Positions 8,428 through 17,435 of a stretch of 64,000 nt of DNA are shown piece after piece (position 1 is the stretch's first letter; each line of letters begins with the position of its first letter). Below the pieces are notes generated by a model that was not told where the DNA came from, ran no database searches, and saw only the letters and a program-made list of their open reading frames with translations. A program made the translations under genes and the position numbers. Source of the DNA: Acetobacter sicerae (lineage in GTDB: Bacteria; Pseudomonadota; Alphaproteobacteria; Acetobacterales; Acetobacteraceae); NCBI RefSeq assembly GCF_011516765.1, contig NZ_JAAABN010000007.1, forward strand, positions 1-64,000, read 5' to 3'.

Positions 8428-8458
8428 TTGACGTTGAACTTATGTTCAACGTTAGCGT
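8428..8458 (+). promoter_or_regulatory. MerR-type promoter/operator of the alpha/beta hydrolase gene
   Basis: TTGACG, a 19-base spacer TTGAACTTATGTTCAACGT, then TAGCGT. It contains the perfect inverted repeat ACGTTGAAC (8431-8439) and GTTCAACGT (8444-8452) separated by TTAT. It sits between the divergent merR and hydrolase starts, so it can serve both activation of the hydrolase and control of merR. Confidence 0.8.
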
Positions 8459-8496
8459 CTGAGTACTATCAGTTCTGAATGCTCAGGAGAAGTATC

Positions 8497-9333
8497 ATGC
8501 CATTCGTCACGACATCCGACGGCACAGAGATTTTTTACAAGGACTGGGGACCGAAGGATGCCCAGCCGATCGTCTTCCATCATGGCTGGCCGCTCAGCGC
8601 CGATGACTGGGACACGCAGATGCTGTTCTTCCTGAGCAAGGGATTTCGCGTCATTGCGCATGACCGTCGCGGTCACGGACGTTCGGCGCAGGTGAGCGAT
8701 GGTCATGACATGGACCATTACGCGGCCGACGCATCGGCTGTTGTCGAACATCTCGATCTGAAGAACGCCATTCATGTCGGCCATTCGACAGGAGGAGGGC
8801 AGGTTGCCCGTTATGTCGCGAAATATGGTCAGCCGCAGGGACGTGTTGCCAAAGCCGTGCTCGTCAGTTCAGTGCCGCCTCTGATGGTCCAGACGGATCG
8901 CAGCCCGGAAGGCGCACCGATCGAAGTACTGGACGGACTGCGTGCCGGACTGGCGGCCAACCGCGCACAGTTCTTTCTGGATGTGGCGAGCGGCCCGTTT
9001 TACGGTTTCAACCGTTCGGAAGCGGACATTTCTGAAGGGACGATCCGTAACTGGTGGCGTCAGGGTATGATGGGCAGTGCCAAGGCTCATTATGAAGGGA
9101 TCAGGGCCTTCTCAGAAACCGACCAGACCGAAGACCTGAAGGCCATCACAGTGCCCGTTCTTGTGCTGCAGGGCGACGATGATCAGGTCGTGCCTTACAA
9201 AAATGCGGCAATTCTTCAGGACAAACTGCTTCAGAACAGCACGTTGAAAATCTATCCCGGTTACCCGCATGGCATGCACACGACCCATGCAGACGTCATC
9301 AATGCCGATATTCTGGCGTTCATCACCGGATGA
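8497..9333 (+). CDS. Alpha/beta hydrolase (non-haem chloroperoxidase/arylesterase type)
   Basis: 278 residues. The oxyanion-hole strand is FHHGWPLSADDW, the nucleophile elbow is GHSTGGGQ (Ser97), the acid lies in LQGDDDQVVPY and the catalytic His in YPHGMHTTH. This matches the cofactor-free haloperoxidase/esterase family, which hydrolyses esters and shows perhydrolase activity in vitro. ATG 8497 has AGGAGA 6 bases upstream, preferred over ATG 8479. Member of the MerR-controlled group; natural substrate unknown. Confidence 0.9.
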   Translation: MPFVTTSDGTEIFYKDWGPKDAQPIVFHHGWPLSADDWDTQMLFFLSKGFRVIAHDRRGHGRSAQVSDGHDMDHYAADASAVVEHLDLKNAIHVGHSTGGGQVARYVAKYGQPQGRVAKAVLVSSVPPLMVQTDRSPEGAPIEVLDGLRAGLAANRAQFFLDVASGPFYGFNRSEADISEGTIRNWWRQGMMGSAKAHYEGIRAFSETDQTEDLKAITVPVLVLQGDDDQVVPYKNAAILQDKLLQNSTLKIYPGYPHGMHTTHADVINADILAFITG

Positions 9334-9369
9334 AACGCGTAACGTCCTGATGTCACTCTTCTCGCTTGG

Positions 9370-9396
9370 CAGGTGAAGGCTTTGTCGCCTCACCTG
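9370..9396 (+). terminator. Hairpin after the alpha/beta hydrolase
   Basis: CAGGTGA and GGC pair with GCC and TCACCTG around a TTTGTC loop, with one bulged A, 36 bases after the hydrolase stop. No T-run follows, so strength is uncertain. Confidence 0.4.
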
Positions 9397-9510
9397 TCTG
9401 GTGACTGATGTGAAATTTTTCCGGCACGGCAGGCTTGAAGATAACGTTGCTTACAGACGTGATGTCTTGAAACAGTTGTGAGAATGCGCATCGGGTGCTC
9501 ATCCACCAAT

Positions 9511-9538
9511 AAAAAAAGCCGCCCGGTGAGGCGGCTTT
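9511..9538 (-). terminator. Rho-independent terminator of rpmI-rplT
   Basis: On the minus strand, AAAGCCGCC pairs perfectly with GGCGGCTTT around a 6-base loop and runs into seven Ts. It begins about 25 bases after the rplT stop. Confidence 0.9.
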
Positions 9539-9563
9539 CTTATAGCATCCGTGAGGACAGCAA

Positions 9564-9923
9564 TCAGGCGGCGAGAGCAGCCTGAGCCTTCTTCACGATT
9601 TCACCGAAGGTGGCGGCGTCATCGAATGCGATGGCGGCCAGAACCTTACGGTCGATCTCGATGCCAGCCTTGTCCAGACCGTTGATGAAACGGCTGTAGG
9701 TCAGGCCATGCTCGCGAACGGCAGCGTTGATACGCTGGATCCACAGAGCGCGGAATTCGCGCTTCTTGTTACGACGATCGCGGTATGCGTACTGAAGCGA
9801 CTTTTCGAGACGCTCGATCGCAATGCGATAGTTCGTGGAGGAACGTCCACGGAAGCCCTTGGAGAGCTTGAGAACCTTCTTGTGACGGGCGTGCGTCGTT
9901 ACGCCCCGCTTAACACGTGCCAT
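9564..9923 (-). CDS. rplT: 50S ribosomal protein L20
   Basis: 119 residues starting [20 protein letters not shown], the family N-terminus, with the conserved [14 protein letters not shown] and LWIQRINAA blocks. Binds 23S rRNA and is needed for early 50S assembly. It follows rpmI with a 14-base gap and ends at a strong terminator. In many bacteria infC precedes this pair; here it does not. Confidence 0.98.
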   Translation of the reverse strand: MARVKRGVTTHARHKKVLKLSKGFRGRSSTNYRIAIERLEKSLQYAYRDRRNKKREFRALWIQRINAAVREHGLTYSRFINGLDKAGIEIDRKVLAAIAFDDAATFGEIVKKAQAALAA

Positions 9924-9937
9924 TTATAAAGTGCTCC

Positions 9938-10141
9938 TCAAGCCAGCCCGTAGGGGGCCCACTGCTTCACAGTCTTGGCGTCCATTTCCGTCATGGTCTG
10001 AGGACCACGGTTGGTGCGCTTCATCTTCTGCGAACGGTTGATAAGGCCGTGGCGCTTGTTGCCAGGACCGCAGAGCACTTTGCCGGTCGCGGTGATCTTG
10101 AACCGCTTCTTGACCGACGATTTCGTCTTCATCTTGGGCAT
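9938..10141 (-). CDS. rpmI: 50S ribosomal protein L35
   Basis: 67 residues from [20 protein letters not shown], the conserved L35 start; the open frame extends further upstream, but nothing there belongs to L35. Lys/Arg-rich as expected for a ribosomal protein. First gene of the rpmI-rplT unit, with the divergent-side gap (10142-10304) giving room for a promoter and L20-type leader, although I could not define one. Confidence 0.97.
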   Translation of the reverse strand: MPKMKTKSSVKKRFKITATGKVLCGPGNKRHGLINRSQKMKRTNRGPQTMTEMDAKTVKQWAPYGLA

Positions 10142-10304
10142 TTCAGTCTCCTTGACGTAAGGCTGTTTCCCTCCCGAAGGATCAAAACAGCAAAGCACGG
10201 CCGGGCATGCCCCACAGGCCCGGACGCGTGAAGGAAAGGCGCTCTTACAGAATAGCGCCCGGCTTTTCAAGTCTTTTCACCGGATGAGGCTCTCTGTGAG
10301 TCAC

Positions 10305-11651
10305 TCAGGCCGGATGGCTGACCTTTTTGCCCGAAACGGCGTCAGGATCGCGCACGGGAAAGCCCGGGATCGTTTTGATAACCCGCTTCAGATGCTCCAC
10401 CGTGATCAGGCGCGTGCATTCAAACTGACGTGGCGTGCCGGCATGACGGGGACACCACAGGAAATCCTTGTGATCGAAGCGGTGTGTCGGGTCATTCCAG
10501 CAGGAATTGCAGGCATGCCAGTTCACAATGCGCCACGGCGTGTGAAATTCATTGGTGGGGTGGGTAAACCCTGCAATCATCACGACCCTGCAGCGTGCGG
10601 CCCATGCCAGCCAGGACAGACCGCTGGAGAGACCGATGAAAAATTCGGCATGGCGCAGCCATCGGACGCGCTCCGCCAGCGACCGGTCGCCCGTCTGGTC
10701 TTCTGCGCCAAAGGGAATCTGGTTCCAGACGATACCAGTGCCATGAACAGGCTTCTGGTCAATGCAGATCACCCGGTAACCGCAGTCTTTCAGATACGCG
10801 ACAAGCTGTAGCCACCCGCTCGGATTGTTCCAGTATTTACACTGTGAACTGCTCTGGGCGGCGATACAGACGTAAGGCTCTTCAATAGGACGGGTAGGGT
10901 CCTCGTCCGGGGCGATGACTGGCGGCTCTTCCGTCGGATCGACCCCGAGGATGTAGCCCGCAGTCCGGTGCAGGCCGACAAGACGGAAATCGGTGGGCTG
11001 CCAGATATTGGCCTGATCGTCGAAAAACAGGCCGATTGTATAGGTCGCGTAGAAGGTCTTGAGCGTCTCGCTGTTTTCGATCTCTTCGGGGGTGACGAAA
11101 ATGATATGCGGGTAGGAGCTCTTGAACAGCGGGATGATCGGGGCGGCCATCACGCATGTCACCTTGCAGTCATGCACCTCCGCAAAACGCGCGACATACG
11201 GAAACCAACCCAGTGTATCGCCCAGCGTACCGACCGGAAGCTGAATCAGGACCGACTGATTCCGGCAGTCATATTCATGGGACAGGACAAGGGTGCCTGC
11301 TTCATCATGGACCTGAATGCCGAAGCGGACATAGAAACGTTTTGAGCTGTTGACGTTGGCTCTGCCTGTCGTCGTTTCGAACAGAATATTCCCTGTATCG
11401 AGATCCTTGAGGCGAATCGTCCATTTGCCATCCGGCAGGGCGACGCGGCAACCGAGATTGAAATCGTAGCGGATACCTGCCGGCCCCACCTGAGTGGGAA
11501 GCTTGGCTGGACCGATGAAAGCACCCTTTTCGGGCTTTGTTTCCGTATTGCCGTCACTGGCGCCGGAAGCTCCTCCGGAAGAAGCATTGGCCGGAGGAAC
11601 GGGCGCATCCGTGACCGGAGCATCAGAGAGTGTGGCTTCTGTGGCAGACAT
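10305..11651 (-). CDS. Autotransporter strand-loop-strand O-heptosyltransferase-like protein
   Basis: 448 residues. After an Ala/Ser/Pro-rich stretch of about 45 residues comes a beta-rich domain, then a glycosyltransferase domain (PVGTLGDTLGWFPYV; GLSSGLSWLAWA) like that of the bacterial autotransporter heptosyltransferases TibC and AAH, which attach heptose from ADP-heptose to serines of secreted adhesins. Four cysteines in the order CX2CX15CX11C near the end (CNSC, WCPRH, FEC) match the iron-finger that characterises this family. No autotransporter adhesin lies within the window, so the acceptor must be elsewhere or different. The sugar donor is inferred from the family. Confidence 0.8.
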   Translation of the reverse strand: MSATEATLSDAPVTDAPVPPANASSGGASGASDGNTETKPEKGAFIGPAKLPTQVGPAGIRYDFNLGCRVALPDGKWTIRLKDLDTGNILFETTTGRANVNSSKRFYVRFGIQVHDEAGTLVLSHEYDCRNQSVLIQLPVGTLGDTLGWFPYVARFAEVHDCKVTCVMAAPIIPLFKSSYPHIIFVTPEEIENSETLKTFYATYTIGLFFDDQANIWQPTDFRLVGLHRTAGYILGVDPTEEPPVIAPDEDPTRPIEEPYVCIAAQSSSQCKYWNNPSGWLQLVAYLKDCGYRVICIDQKPVHGTGIVWNQIPFGAEDQTGDRSLAERVRWLRHAEFFIGLSSGLSWLAWAARCRVVMIAGFTHPTNEFHTPWRIVNWHACNSCWNDPTHRFDHKDFLWCPRHAGTPRQFECTRLITVEHLKRVIKTIPGFPVRDPDAVSGKKVSHPA

Positions 11652-11752
11652 ACGGCTCTTGATAATCAGAAGGTTTCAGATCGCAGGCGTCTTAGCTGTT
11701 AAATGCGGAATGTTATAAGAAATAGATAATGACAATCTGAAGCCAGTCGCCG

Positions 11753-12310
11753 TTAAGGTTCTCCGGCCGCTCCGGCGCTACCGACAGCATCTCCACCCCG
11801 GCCAGCCCGACCTGCATAGTTGCGATAGGCGAAAGGCGCGTTGTAGGGCGCTGCGACCGGCGCGATGAATTTGACTGGCACGCCAAAGAAATCGAACTGC
11901 GTGGCCCCGTTGTTGGCGTCCCGTGGAATCTGCTGCGCCTCGATGGACGGCAGCGGCTCGCCATGCGGCGTTTTGCGGATATCCAGGGAATAATGGGATT
12001 CTATGGTTTCATCGATATCTTCGACAGGCTCATACCCGTCCGGCGGCGGCGGAGCGCCTTCCTGCGATTCCAATGAGCGGGCTGTCGTCGCCGGCGCAAG
12101 CCTGCCGGATGACAGGTCAGTCGGATCAGCAGGCTGCGCTGCTGCTTTGTGACGCGGCGTGTGTGACGCCGCCGTCGCAGGACGACACAGCACTGGCGCG
12201 GCCAGAAGGGCGGCGAGAGCGAGCCCGGCGGCTGCTTTTTCCAGAGCCATTCTGACCGGGCTCCTTAAAGCAAGAGGTGACCTCATGGCGGTGGGTGATA
12301 ACATGGTCAT
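11753..12310 (-). CDS. Exported protein of unknown function
   Basis: 185 residues from ATG 12310, chosen because AGGAAGG lies 4 bases upstream and because it gives an N-terminal signal peptide: basic start, hydrophobic KAAAGLALAALLAAP and a likely cleavage after ATAAS. The mature part is Pro/Ala-rich, with a central acidic segment (DGYEPVEDIDETIE) and a FFGVPVKFIAPVAAPYN stretch. I recognise no family. It diverges from the EcsC-family gene and lies next to the heptosyltransferase on the same strand. Confidence 0.65.
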   Translation of the reverse strand: MTMLSPTAMRSPLALRSPVRMALEKAAAGLALAALLAAPVLCRPATAASHTPRHKAAAQPADPTDLSSGRLAPATTARSLESQEGAPPPPDGYEPVEDIDETIESHYSLDIRKTPHGEPLPSIEAQQIPRDANNGATQFDFFGVPVKFIAPVAAPYNAPFAYRNYAGRAGRGGDAVGSAGAAGEP

Positions 12311-12453
12311 GATGCCTTCCTGACACGGCGATAACGCCAAAGTCGACCGTATGGCGCTTGCGGTCAATGAATGTTTCCGCAACCTTGCGCGAACGAAAGC
12401 GCTTATATTTATAAGTAGCAACACATGAGCCAGCTGGAACAGGATACCTTCCG

Positions 12454-13299
12454 ATGACCGTAAGCACAGGACAACAACTTGCTCCATTAGCTCTCACGGA
12501 TGGGCAGATCCTGGAGCTTGAAAATGCGCTGAAGCAGGTGGAGGCTGGACGGGGCGTTCTGGTCCGTATGGCCGACCTGATGGGCGGTGCGGTCGGGCAT
12601 GCCACGCGACTCGGTCTGCGTGGACTGGGGATGACGCCCCGTGTTCAGGACAAGCTCAAGGGTATTGCCGAGACGGCCATCGCCCGGTCATTCGATGTGG
12701 CGATTCTGGGCATGTCCGGTACGCTGGACGCCGCCGCCAGCGGCGAAGCGGCCGATCGTTCGGCGGGCAAGGGCGTGCGGGAGAAGGCGTTGCAGGCTGC
12801 TGTCGCCGTATCGGGTGCTGTCGGCGGTTTCGCCGGTCTCGCCGGACTGGCGCCGGATATCAGCTTCACCACGCTGACCATCATGCGTGAGATCGCCCGC
12901 ATCGCCCGCGAGGAAGGGGAGGATCTGTCTGATCCTGATGCCCGTCGCGCCTGTCTCGAAGTCTTTGCGCTGCGGGCGTTCCCCAATATCGGTGAGGGAC
13001 GGGAGAGTGAGCTGGGATATTTCTCCGCCCGCACAGTACTGCGTGGCCGTCCGGTGGTCATGCTGATTTCCGAGGTCGCGTCGCATTACGGGCTGGCGCT
13101 GGGCCAGAAGATCTCCCTGCAACTGATGCCTGTTGCGGGCGCGCTTTGCGGGGCGTCCCTGAACGCCGCCTTCCTCGCCCATTATCAGGCTTTGGCGCGT
13201 GCGCACTTCACCATCCGTCGTCTGGAGCGTGAGCACGGCCCGACGGTGCGTGATACCGCAGTCGCGCTGCGCGATCTGGCGAGTGCGCAGGACGACTGA
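12454..13299 (+). CDS. EcsC family protein
   Basis: 281 residues. Gly/Ala-rich amphipathic stretches (VSGAVGGFAGLAGLAPDISFTTLTIMREI), the block DARRACLEVFALRAFP and the C-terminal helix match the EcsC domain family, named after a Bacillus protein of unclear function. The biochemical activity is unknown. Starts ATG 12454 with no strong ribosome-binding site. A strong bidirectional hairpin separates it from the convergent manC gene. Confidence 0.8.
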   Translation: MTVSTGQQLAPLALTDGQILELENALKQVEAGRGVLVRMADLMGGAVGHATRLGLRGLGMTPRVQDKLKGIAETAIARSFDVAILGMSGTLDAAASGEAADRSAGKGVREKALQAAVAVSGAVGGFAGLAGLAPDISFTTLTIMREIARIAREEGEDLSDPDARRACLEVFALRAFPNIGEGRESELGYFSARTVLRGRPVVMLISEVASHYGLALGQKISLQLMPVAGALCGASLNAAFLAHYQALARAHFTIRRLEREHGPTVRDTAVALRDLASAQDD

Positions 13300-13340
13300 T
13301 TTTCGGGCCGCTGTCCGGCTGCGATCTTCACCAGAACAAG

Positions 13341-13372
13341 AGAGGGGGCTTTCTTTCGGGAAAGCCCCCTCT
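13341..13372. terminator. Hairpin between convergent genes
   Basis: A perfect 13-base stem, AGAGGGGGCTTTC with GAAAGCCCCCTCT, around a 6-base loop, between the EcsC-family gene and manC. No clear T-run on either side; position and stability suggest a bidirectional terminator. Confidence 0.75.
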
Positions 13373-13401
13373 CCTGTGTTCAGCTTATGGATGGAAAGGC
13401 G

Positions 13402-14835
13402 TCAGGAGCGGTTATAGGTATCCTCAAGCCGCACGATATCGTCCTCACCCAGATAGGCGCCCGTCTGCACTTCGATCAGGGTCAGCGGAATCTTGCCGGG
13501 GTTTTCCATGCGGTGGATACAACCTTGCGGCAGATAGATGCTCTCGTTCTCCCTTACGAGCACCTTGTCCTCATCCCGTGTCACCAGCGCGACGCCACCG
13601 ACCACAATCCAGTGTTCGGCACGGTGGAAGTGCTTCTGAAGAGAGAGTTTCTCTCCCGGCTGAACGACAATCCGTTTGACCTGAAACCGGTCATTCTGGA
13701 TCAGGCTCTCGTAGAATCCCCACGGGCGATAGCAACGGTTATGGCTCGCGGCTTCAGGACGTTTCGCCTTTTTCAGCCGATCGACGATTTTCTTGACGTC
13801 CTGAGCCCGGTCACGATGTGTGACCAGAACGGCGTCGTCCGTCGTCACGACAACCAGATCATCGACCCCGGCGACCGCTGTGAGGTATTTCTCTGACCGC
13901 ACATAGCTGTTTTTCGAATCTTCGATCAGGACATCACCGACGGCGACATTCCCTGATGCGTCTTTCGGGCTGATATCCCACAGCGCATCCCAGCTTCCGA
14001 CATCGGACCAGCCAAGATCTGCTGGCACCACGGCGACACTGCTGCTGCGTTCGGCGATGGCGTAATCGATCGAAATGTCCGGTGCGGTCTTGAACTCCTC
14101 GACGCCGAGACGTTCAAAGAAAAGATCGCCCTTCCGCGCTTCGAAGGCTGCCCGCACGGCGGTCATGACTTCCGGGGCATGCTCTTCCATCTCGCGAATC
14201 AGGGTGTCCGCTTTGAACACGAACATGCCGGAGTTCCACAGATAGTCACCAGACTTGAGGAAGAATTCGGCCTGCTCCGTATCGGGTTTTTCCCGGAAAG
14301 CCTTCACTGTGGAGATGCCTTCAAGTCCGGGGATTGTCTCTCCGACTTCGATGTAGCCATATCCGGTCTCAGGTCGCGTCGGTTTCATGCCGAATGTTAC
14401 GACCAGCCCCTGTTCAGCACCGGCGATTGCATTCTGCATGGCGGCGTTCAGGGCTTCCGGTTTTGTGATGGCGGCGTCGGCGGCCATGAGCCAGAGCACA
14501 GCCTGCGGGTCCGTCTGGGCGACGAGCAGGGCGGCGGCGGCGATGGCGGGCGCAGAGTTGCGGCCCACCGGTTCCAGCAGGATTTTAGGTGACTCTATTC
14601 CTGCCTCGCGCAGTTGTTCCGCAATCAGGAAGCGATGCTCCTCGTTGCAGACGATCACGGGTGCGGAGAGAGAAACACCCCGTGCTCTCAGAGCAGTTTC
14701 CTGCAAAAGGGACTGGGCGCTTAGTAAAGGCCACAGTTGCTTGGGAAAACTCGCACGTGACATTGGCCACAAGCGGGTTCCCGATCCCCCTGAAAGAATG
14801 ACGGGTATGACGGTCGAAGCATTTTTGTCTGCCAT
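13402..14835 (-). CDS. manC: Mannose-1-phosphate guanylyltransferase / mannose-6-phosphate isomerase
   Basis: 477 residues from ATG 14835 (AGGG 6 bases upstream; an in-frame ATG at 14880 is less likely). The nucleotidyltransferase loop is ILSGGSGTRLWPMSR. The C-terminal cupin-type isomerase half includes YRPWGFYESL, GEKLSLQKHFHRAEHW and a final YLPQGCIHRMEN. It makes GDP-mannose from mannose-6-phosphate via mannose-1-phosphate, the donor for mannose-containing exopolysaccharide or lipopolysaccharide. Sits alone, ending at the hairpin shared with the EcsC-family gene. Confidence 0.95.
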   Translation of the reverse strand: MADKNASTVIPVILSGGSGTRLWPMSRASFPKQLWPLLSAQSLLQETALRARGVSLSAPVIVCNEEHRFLIAEQLREAGIESPKILLEPVGRNSAPAIAAAALLVAQTDPQAVLWLMAADAAITKPEALNAAMQNAIAGAEQGLVVTFGMKPTRPETGYGYIEVGETIPGLEGISTVKAFREKPDTEQAEFFLKSGDYLWNSGMFVFKADTLIREMEEHAPEVMTAVRAAFEARKGDLFFERLGVEEFKTAPDISIDYAIAERSSSVAVVPADLGWSDVGSWDALWDISPKDASGNVAVGDVLIEDSKNSYVRSEKYLTAVAGVDDLVVVTTDDAVLVTHRDRAQDVKKIVDRLKKAKRPEAASHNRCYRPWGFYESLIQNDRFQVKRIVVQPGEKLSLQKHFHRAEHWIVVGGVALVTRDEDKVLVRENESIYLPQGCIHRMENPGKIPLTLIEVQTGAYLGEDDIVRLEDTYNRS

Positions 14836-15082
14836 CTGGATCCCTGTTCTGCTCATGGCGAAGCCTGTTTCCTGTTGCATTTCAGACGCCCGGTCTGATG
14901 GATGCGTCGAGAAAACATTTTTGTCGCAGGCCGCTAATGCAGGGAACCTAGCCTAACACAGATCGGGATGAAATCCGTTCGATCACAAATCTCGACTGAG
15001 GGAAGAGGGAAATACTGCATCGCAATGAGCAGTTTTTCCGTGTGGTGAGCAGAATCTCATAAATAATGAAGTGAAGAAGGCT

Positions 15083-15472
15083 TTATCCGCGGCGGCGGAT
15101 ATGTTTTCCCGGCAGGCAGCCGTGCTTGCCATCCGTGTAGTAGATGGCGCGTCCTACGGGAGCCAGCAGTTTTCCATGAGAGCCGATCGCGCCCAGAGTA
15201 CGGCCATGCGTTACAATAACAGAACCGCCAGACAGACAGCCCTGTAACGCCGATTTTTTGTGATGATGTGTTTTGCTGTGCGGTGCAGCACGCTGTGAGG
15301 AGGGATGCACCGATACAGTGCGTGCCTGCGCATCTGCCGGAACAGTCAGGCAGGCCAGAAGCAGCAGGCCTGCGGCTTTCGACGCGCTGCTCCTCAGGTT
15401 TTTCGCCTGCTTCAAGCAACAATCTGACAAGCCGTACACGAAAGCCATAACAGCGCCCGAAAAAACGGCCAT
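15083..15472 (-). CDS. Small exported protein, hypothetical
   Basis: 129 residues at most, with starts at 15472 or 15448. A basic segment (KNLRSSASK) leads into AAGLLLLACLTVPADAQA, a plausible signal peptide with cleavage after AQA. The mature protein is His/Lys-rich (SKTHHHKK), contains two Cys (GCLSGG, HGCLPG) about 44 residues apart and a VIVTHGRTLGAIGSHGK stretch. No family recognised and no good ribosome-binding site, so the coding call is moderate. Confidence 0.45.
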   Translation of the reverse strand: MAVFSGAVMAFVYGLSDCCLKQAKNLRSSASKAAGLLLLACLTVPADAQARTVSVHPSSQRAAPHSKTHHHKKSALQGCLSGGSVIVTHGRTLGAIGSHGKLLAPVGRAIYYTDGKHGCLPGKHIRRRG

Positions 15473-15576
15473 CGGAAACTGACCGTGGAATGAGATCAGT
15501 TACTAACAGTATATCAGAAGCACGCACAAGGCATGTGAAATGAGGGTATCAATCCCACTCAATCGCCTGATGACGG

Positions 15577-15873
15577 CTATTCGTCCTCAGGCGTTGCTCC
15601 ATTGACACGTTCGCGAAGCTCTTTTCCTGCCTTGAAAAAAGGCACGAACTTTTCGTCCACAGAAACAGACTCACCAGTGCGGGGATTGCGTCCCGCTCTG
15701 GCTTCCCGTTTCTTGACGGTAAAAGCCCCGAAGCCACGGAGTTCGACACGATCTCCGCGTGCAAGCGCACTTGTCAGTTCGTCGAAAATCGTATGAACGA
15801 TTAATTCAACGTCCTTGAGTAAAAGATGAGGGTTCGCCGCTGCTATCTCAGCGACAAGTTCGGATCTGGTCAT
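15577..15873 (-). CDS. ihfB: Integration host factor subunit beta
   Basis: 98 residues from [12 protein letters not shown], with GGGAGG close upstream; the frame is open further upstream, but this is the family start. The beta-arm [23 protein letters not shown] carries the proline that inserts into the minor groove. With IHF-alpha it bends DNA at specific sites in recombination, replication and transcription. It follows sppA on the same strand after 19 bases, an arrangement found in other alphaproteobacteria. Confidence 0.95.
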   Translation of the reverse strand: MTRSELVAEIAAANPHLLLKDVELIVHTIFDELTSALARGDRVELRGFGAFTVKKREARAGRNPRTGESVSVDEKFVPFFKAGKELRERVNGATPEDE

Positions 15874-15892
15874 CTCGCCTCCCCGCCGAGAA

Positions 15893-16864
15893 CTAAGGTT
15901 TCCAGATCGAAACTGCGCCGTCAATAGCTGCATGCGTCTGAGGCAGAAAAATGTCCGCATCAAGGCCGAGCCATGACATGACCTGTCCCCCAAACCATCC
16001 GAATATACGGCGCTTCAGGGTGAACGTCTTGCGTTCCTCGCCAATCGTCACGATTTTCGGCTCACCTGACAGGCCGGAGGCTTTGCTCAGCCAGTTCCGG
16101 GCGTCTTCCTGTCCACCAATACTGTCGATCAGTCCGACTTTCAGCGCCTGCTCGCCTGTATAGGGGCGGCCATCAGCCAGAGAGCGTACTTTATCTTCAG
16201 GCATATGGCGACCGGTAACGACCATCGCGACAAACTGATCGTAAAGATTGCTGACAACGCCCTGAAGCATGACATGACCTTCAGGAGAAATCGGTTTTGT
16301 GAGGGAAGGCTGGCCCTTGAGCGGTCCGGACACCAATTCCTGAACATTGACGCCGATCTTGCTCAGAATTCCGGAGAATTCCGGCGCTTCCATCAGGACG
16401 CCAATGGAGCCGGTCAACGTGCTGCGTTCGGCAAAAATACGTTTGGATGGCAGAGCGATCATGTACCCTGCGGAAGCGCCCATGCCTCCCATTGTGGTGA
16501 CTACAGGCTTGTCGTGCGCAAACCGTTCCACTGCGTCGTGCAGTTCTTCGCCGCCGGTTACAGCGCCGCCGGGGCTGTCGATATCGAGCAGCAGTCCTTT
16601 GACGTTTTGATCTTTGTCAGCATCGGCCAGAGCTTTTGTCCAGCGAGAGACATCCGAGCCGATCATGCCGTGGACTTTTAACTGTACAAGATGAGGCGTG
16701 CTTTTCCCGGCGCCATTGCGCCAGCTCCCGTTGCCGGATTGCTGGCCATATCGTCCGGCAATCATGACAGACACGGCAACCGCTGCGATTGCGCCAATCC
16801 GCCAGCGACGCAGTCTCCGCTTCTGAACAGAGTACGCCACGGTCTCGTCAACGCCTGAACTCAT
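15893..16864 (-). CDS. sppA: Signal peptide peptidase SppA (36K type)
   Basis: 323 residues, S49 peptidase. One N-terminal membrane anchor (about residues 22-39), then [19 protein letters not shown], the nucleophile loop [15 protein letters not shown] and [13 protein letters not shown]. The short form uses a Ser/Lys dyad and assembles as a ring on the outer face of the inner membrane, degrading cleaved signal peptides. Length fits the short SppA/SohB-like class. Upstream gene of ihfB in a probable two-gene operon. Confidence 0.93.
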   Translation of the reverse strand: MSSGVDETVAYSVQKRRLRRWRIGAIAAVAVSVMIAGRYGQQSGNGSWRNGAGKSTPHLVQLKVHGMIGSDVSRWTKALADADKDQNVKGLLLDIDSPGGAVTGGEELHDAVERFAHDKPVVTTMGGMGASAGYMIALPSKRIFAERSTLTGSIGVLMEAPEFSGILSKIGVNVQELVSGPLKGQPSLTKPISPEGHVMLQGVVSNLYDQFVAMVVTGRHMPEDKVRSLADGRPYTGEQALKVGLIDSIGGQEDARNWLSKASGLSGEPKIVTIGEERKTFTLKRRIFGWFGGQVMSWLGLDADIFLPQTHAAIDGAVSIWKP

Positions 16865-16970
16865 TACAGTTTATTCCAGCACAATACTAAAGGTTCACGG
16901 AAAACTGTTTCCATGAAGAAATCTTCGGCATGACTTCAGGGGAGATGAAGTCATGCCGATGTGATAGATT

Positions 16971-17435
16971 TTACTGAGCTTTGCGACCACGACGACGCGG
17001 CGTGGTGTCATCGTTCTCGGAAGCAGCGCTGGAGGCGCTGATCTTGCGGCCGAGACCGATTTCACGGGCAAGCGTTGAACGACGCTCGGCATAGTTGGGA
17101 GCGACCATGGGGTAGTCTGTGGGCAGACCCCAACGCTCACGATACTGCTCAGGCGTCATGCCATAGGCGCTCTGCAGATGACGCTTCAGCATTTTCAGCT
17201 TTTTACCATCTTCCAGGCAGACGATGTAGTCAGGGAAGACGGAGCGCTTCACCGGAACGGCAGGCTGCAGCTTCTCTGGCTCAGGGGCCGCCTGTCCGGC
17301 TGTCTCGAGAGCCGTGAAAACGTCACGGATCAGACCGGGAAGCGTCTCTGCAGATGCAGAGTTGTTTGAAACATGAGCAGAAACGATTTGCGCTGTCAGT
17401 TCGAGCAGAGGTGAGATGGGTTTATTTTCAGACAT
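16971..17435 (-). CDS. MucR/Ros-family transcriptional regulator
   Basis: 154 residues from ATG 17435 (a TTG codon immediately precedes it; GGAG lies upstream). The central block VCLEDGKKLKMLKRHLQ and the following YREKW-like segment YRERWGLPTDYPMVAPNYAERR are the MucR zinc-finger/DNA-binding region; the second His of the usual HxxxH/HH ligands is not seen, as in some relatives. MucR proteins are H-NS-like global repressors of AT-rich promoters, exopolysaccharide and motility genes in alphaproteobacteria. The upstream gap is itself AT-rich, consistent with autoregulation. Confidence 0.92.
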   Translation of the reverse strand: MSENKPISPLLELTAQIVSAHVSNNSASAETLPGLIRDVFTALETAGQAAPEPEKLQPAVPVKRSVFPDYIVCLEDGKKLKMLKRHLQSAYGMTPEQYRERWGLPTDYPMVAPNYAERRSTLAREIGLGRKISASSAASENDDTTPRRRGRKAQ

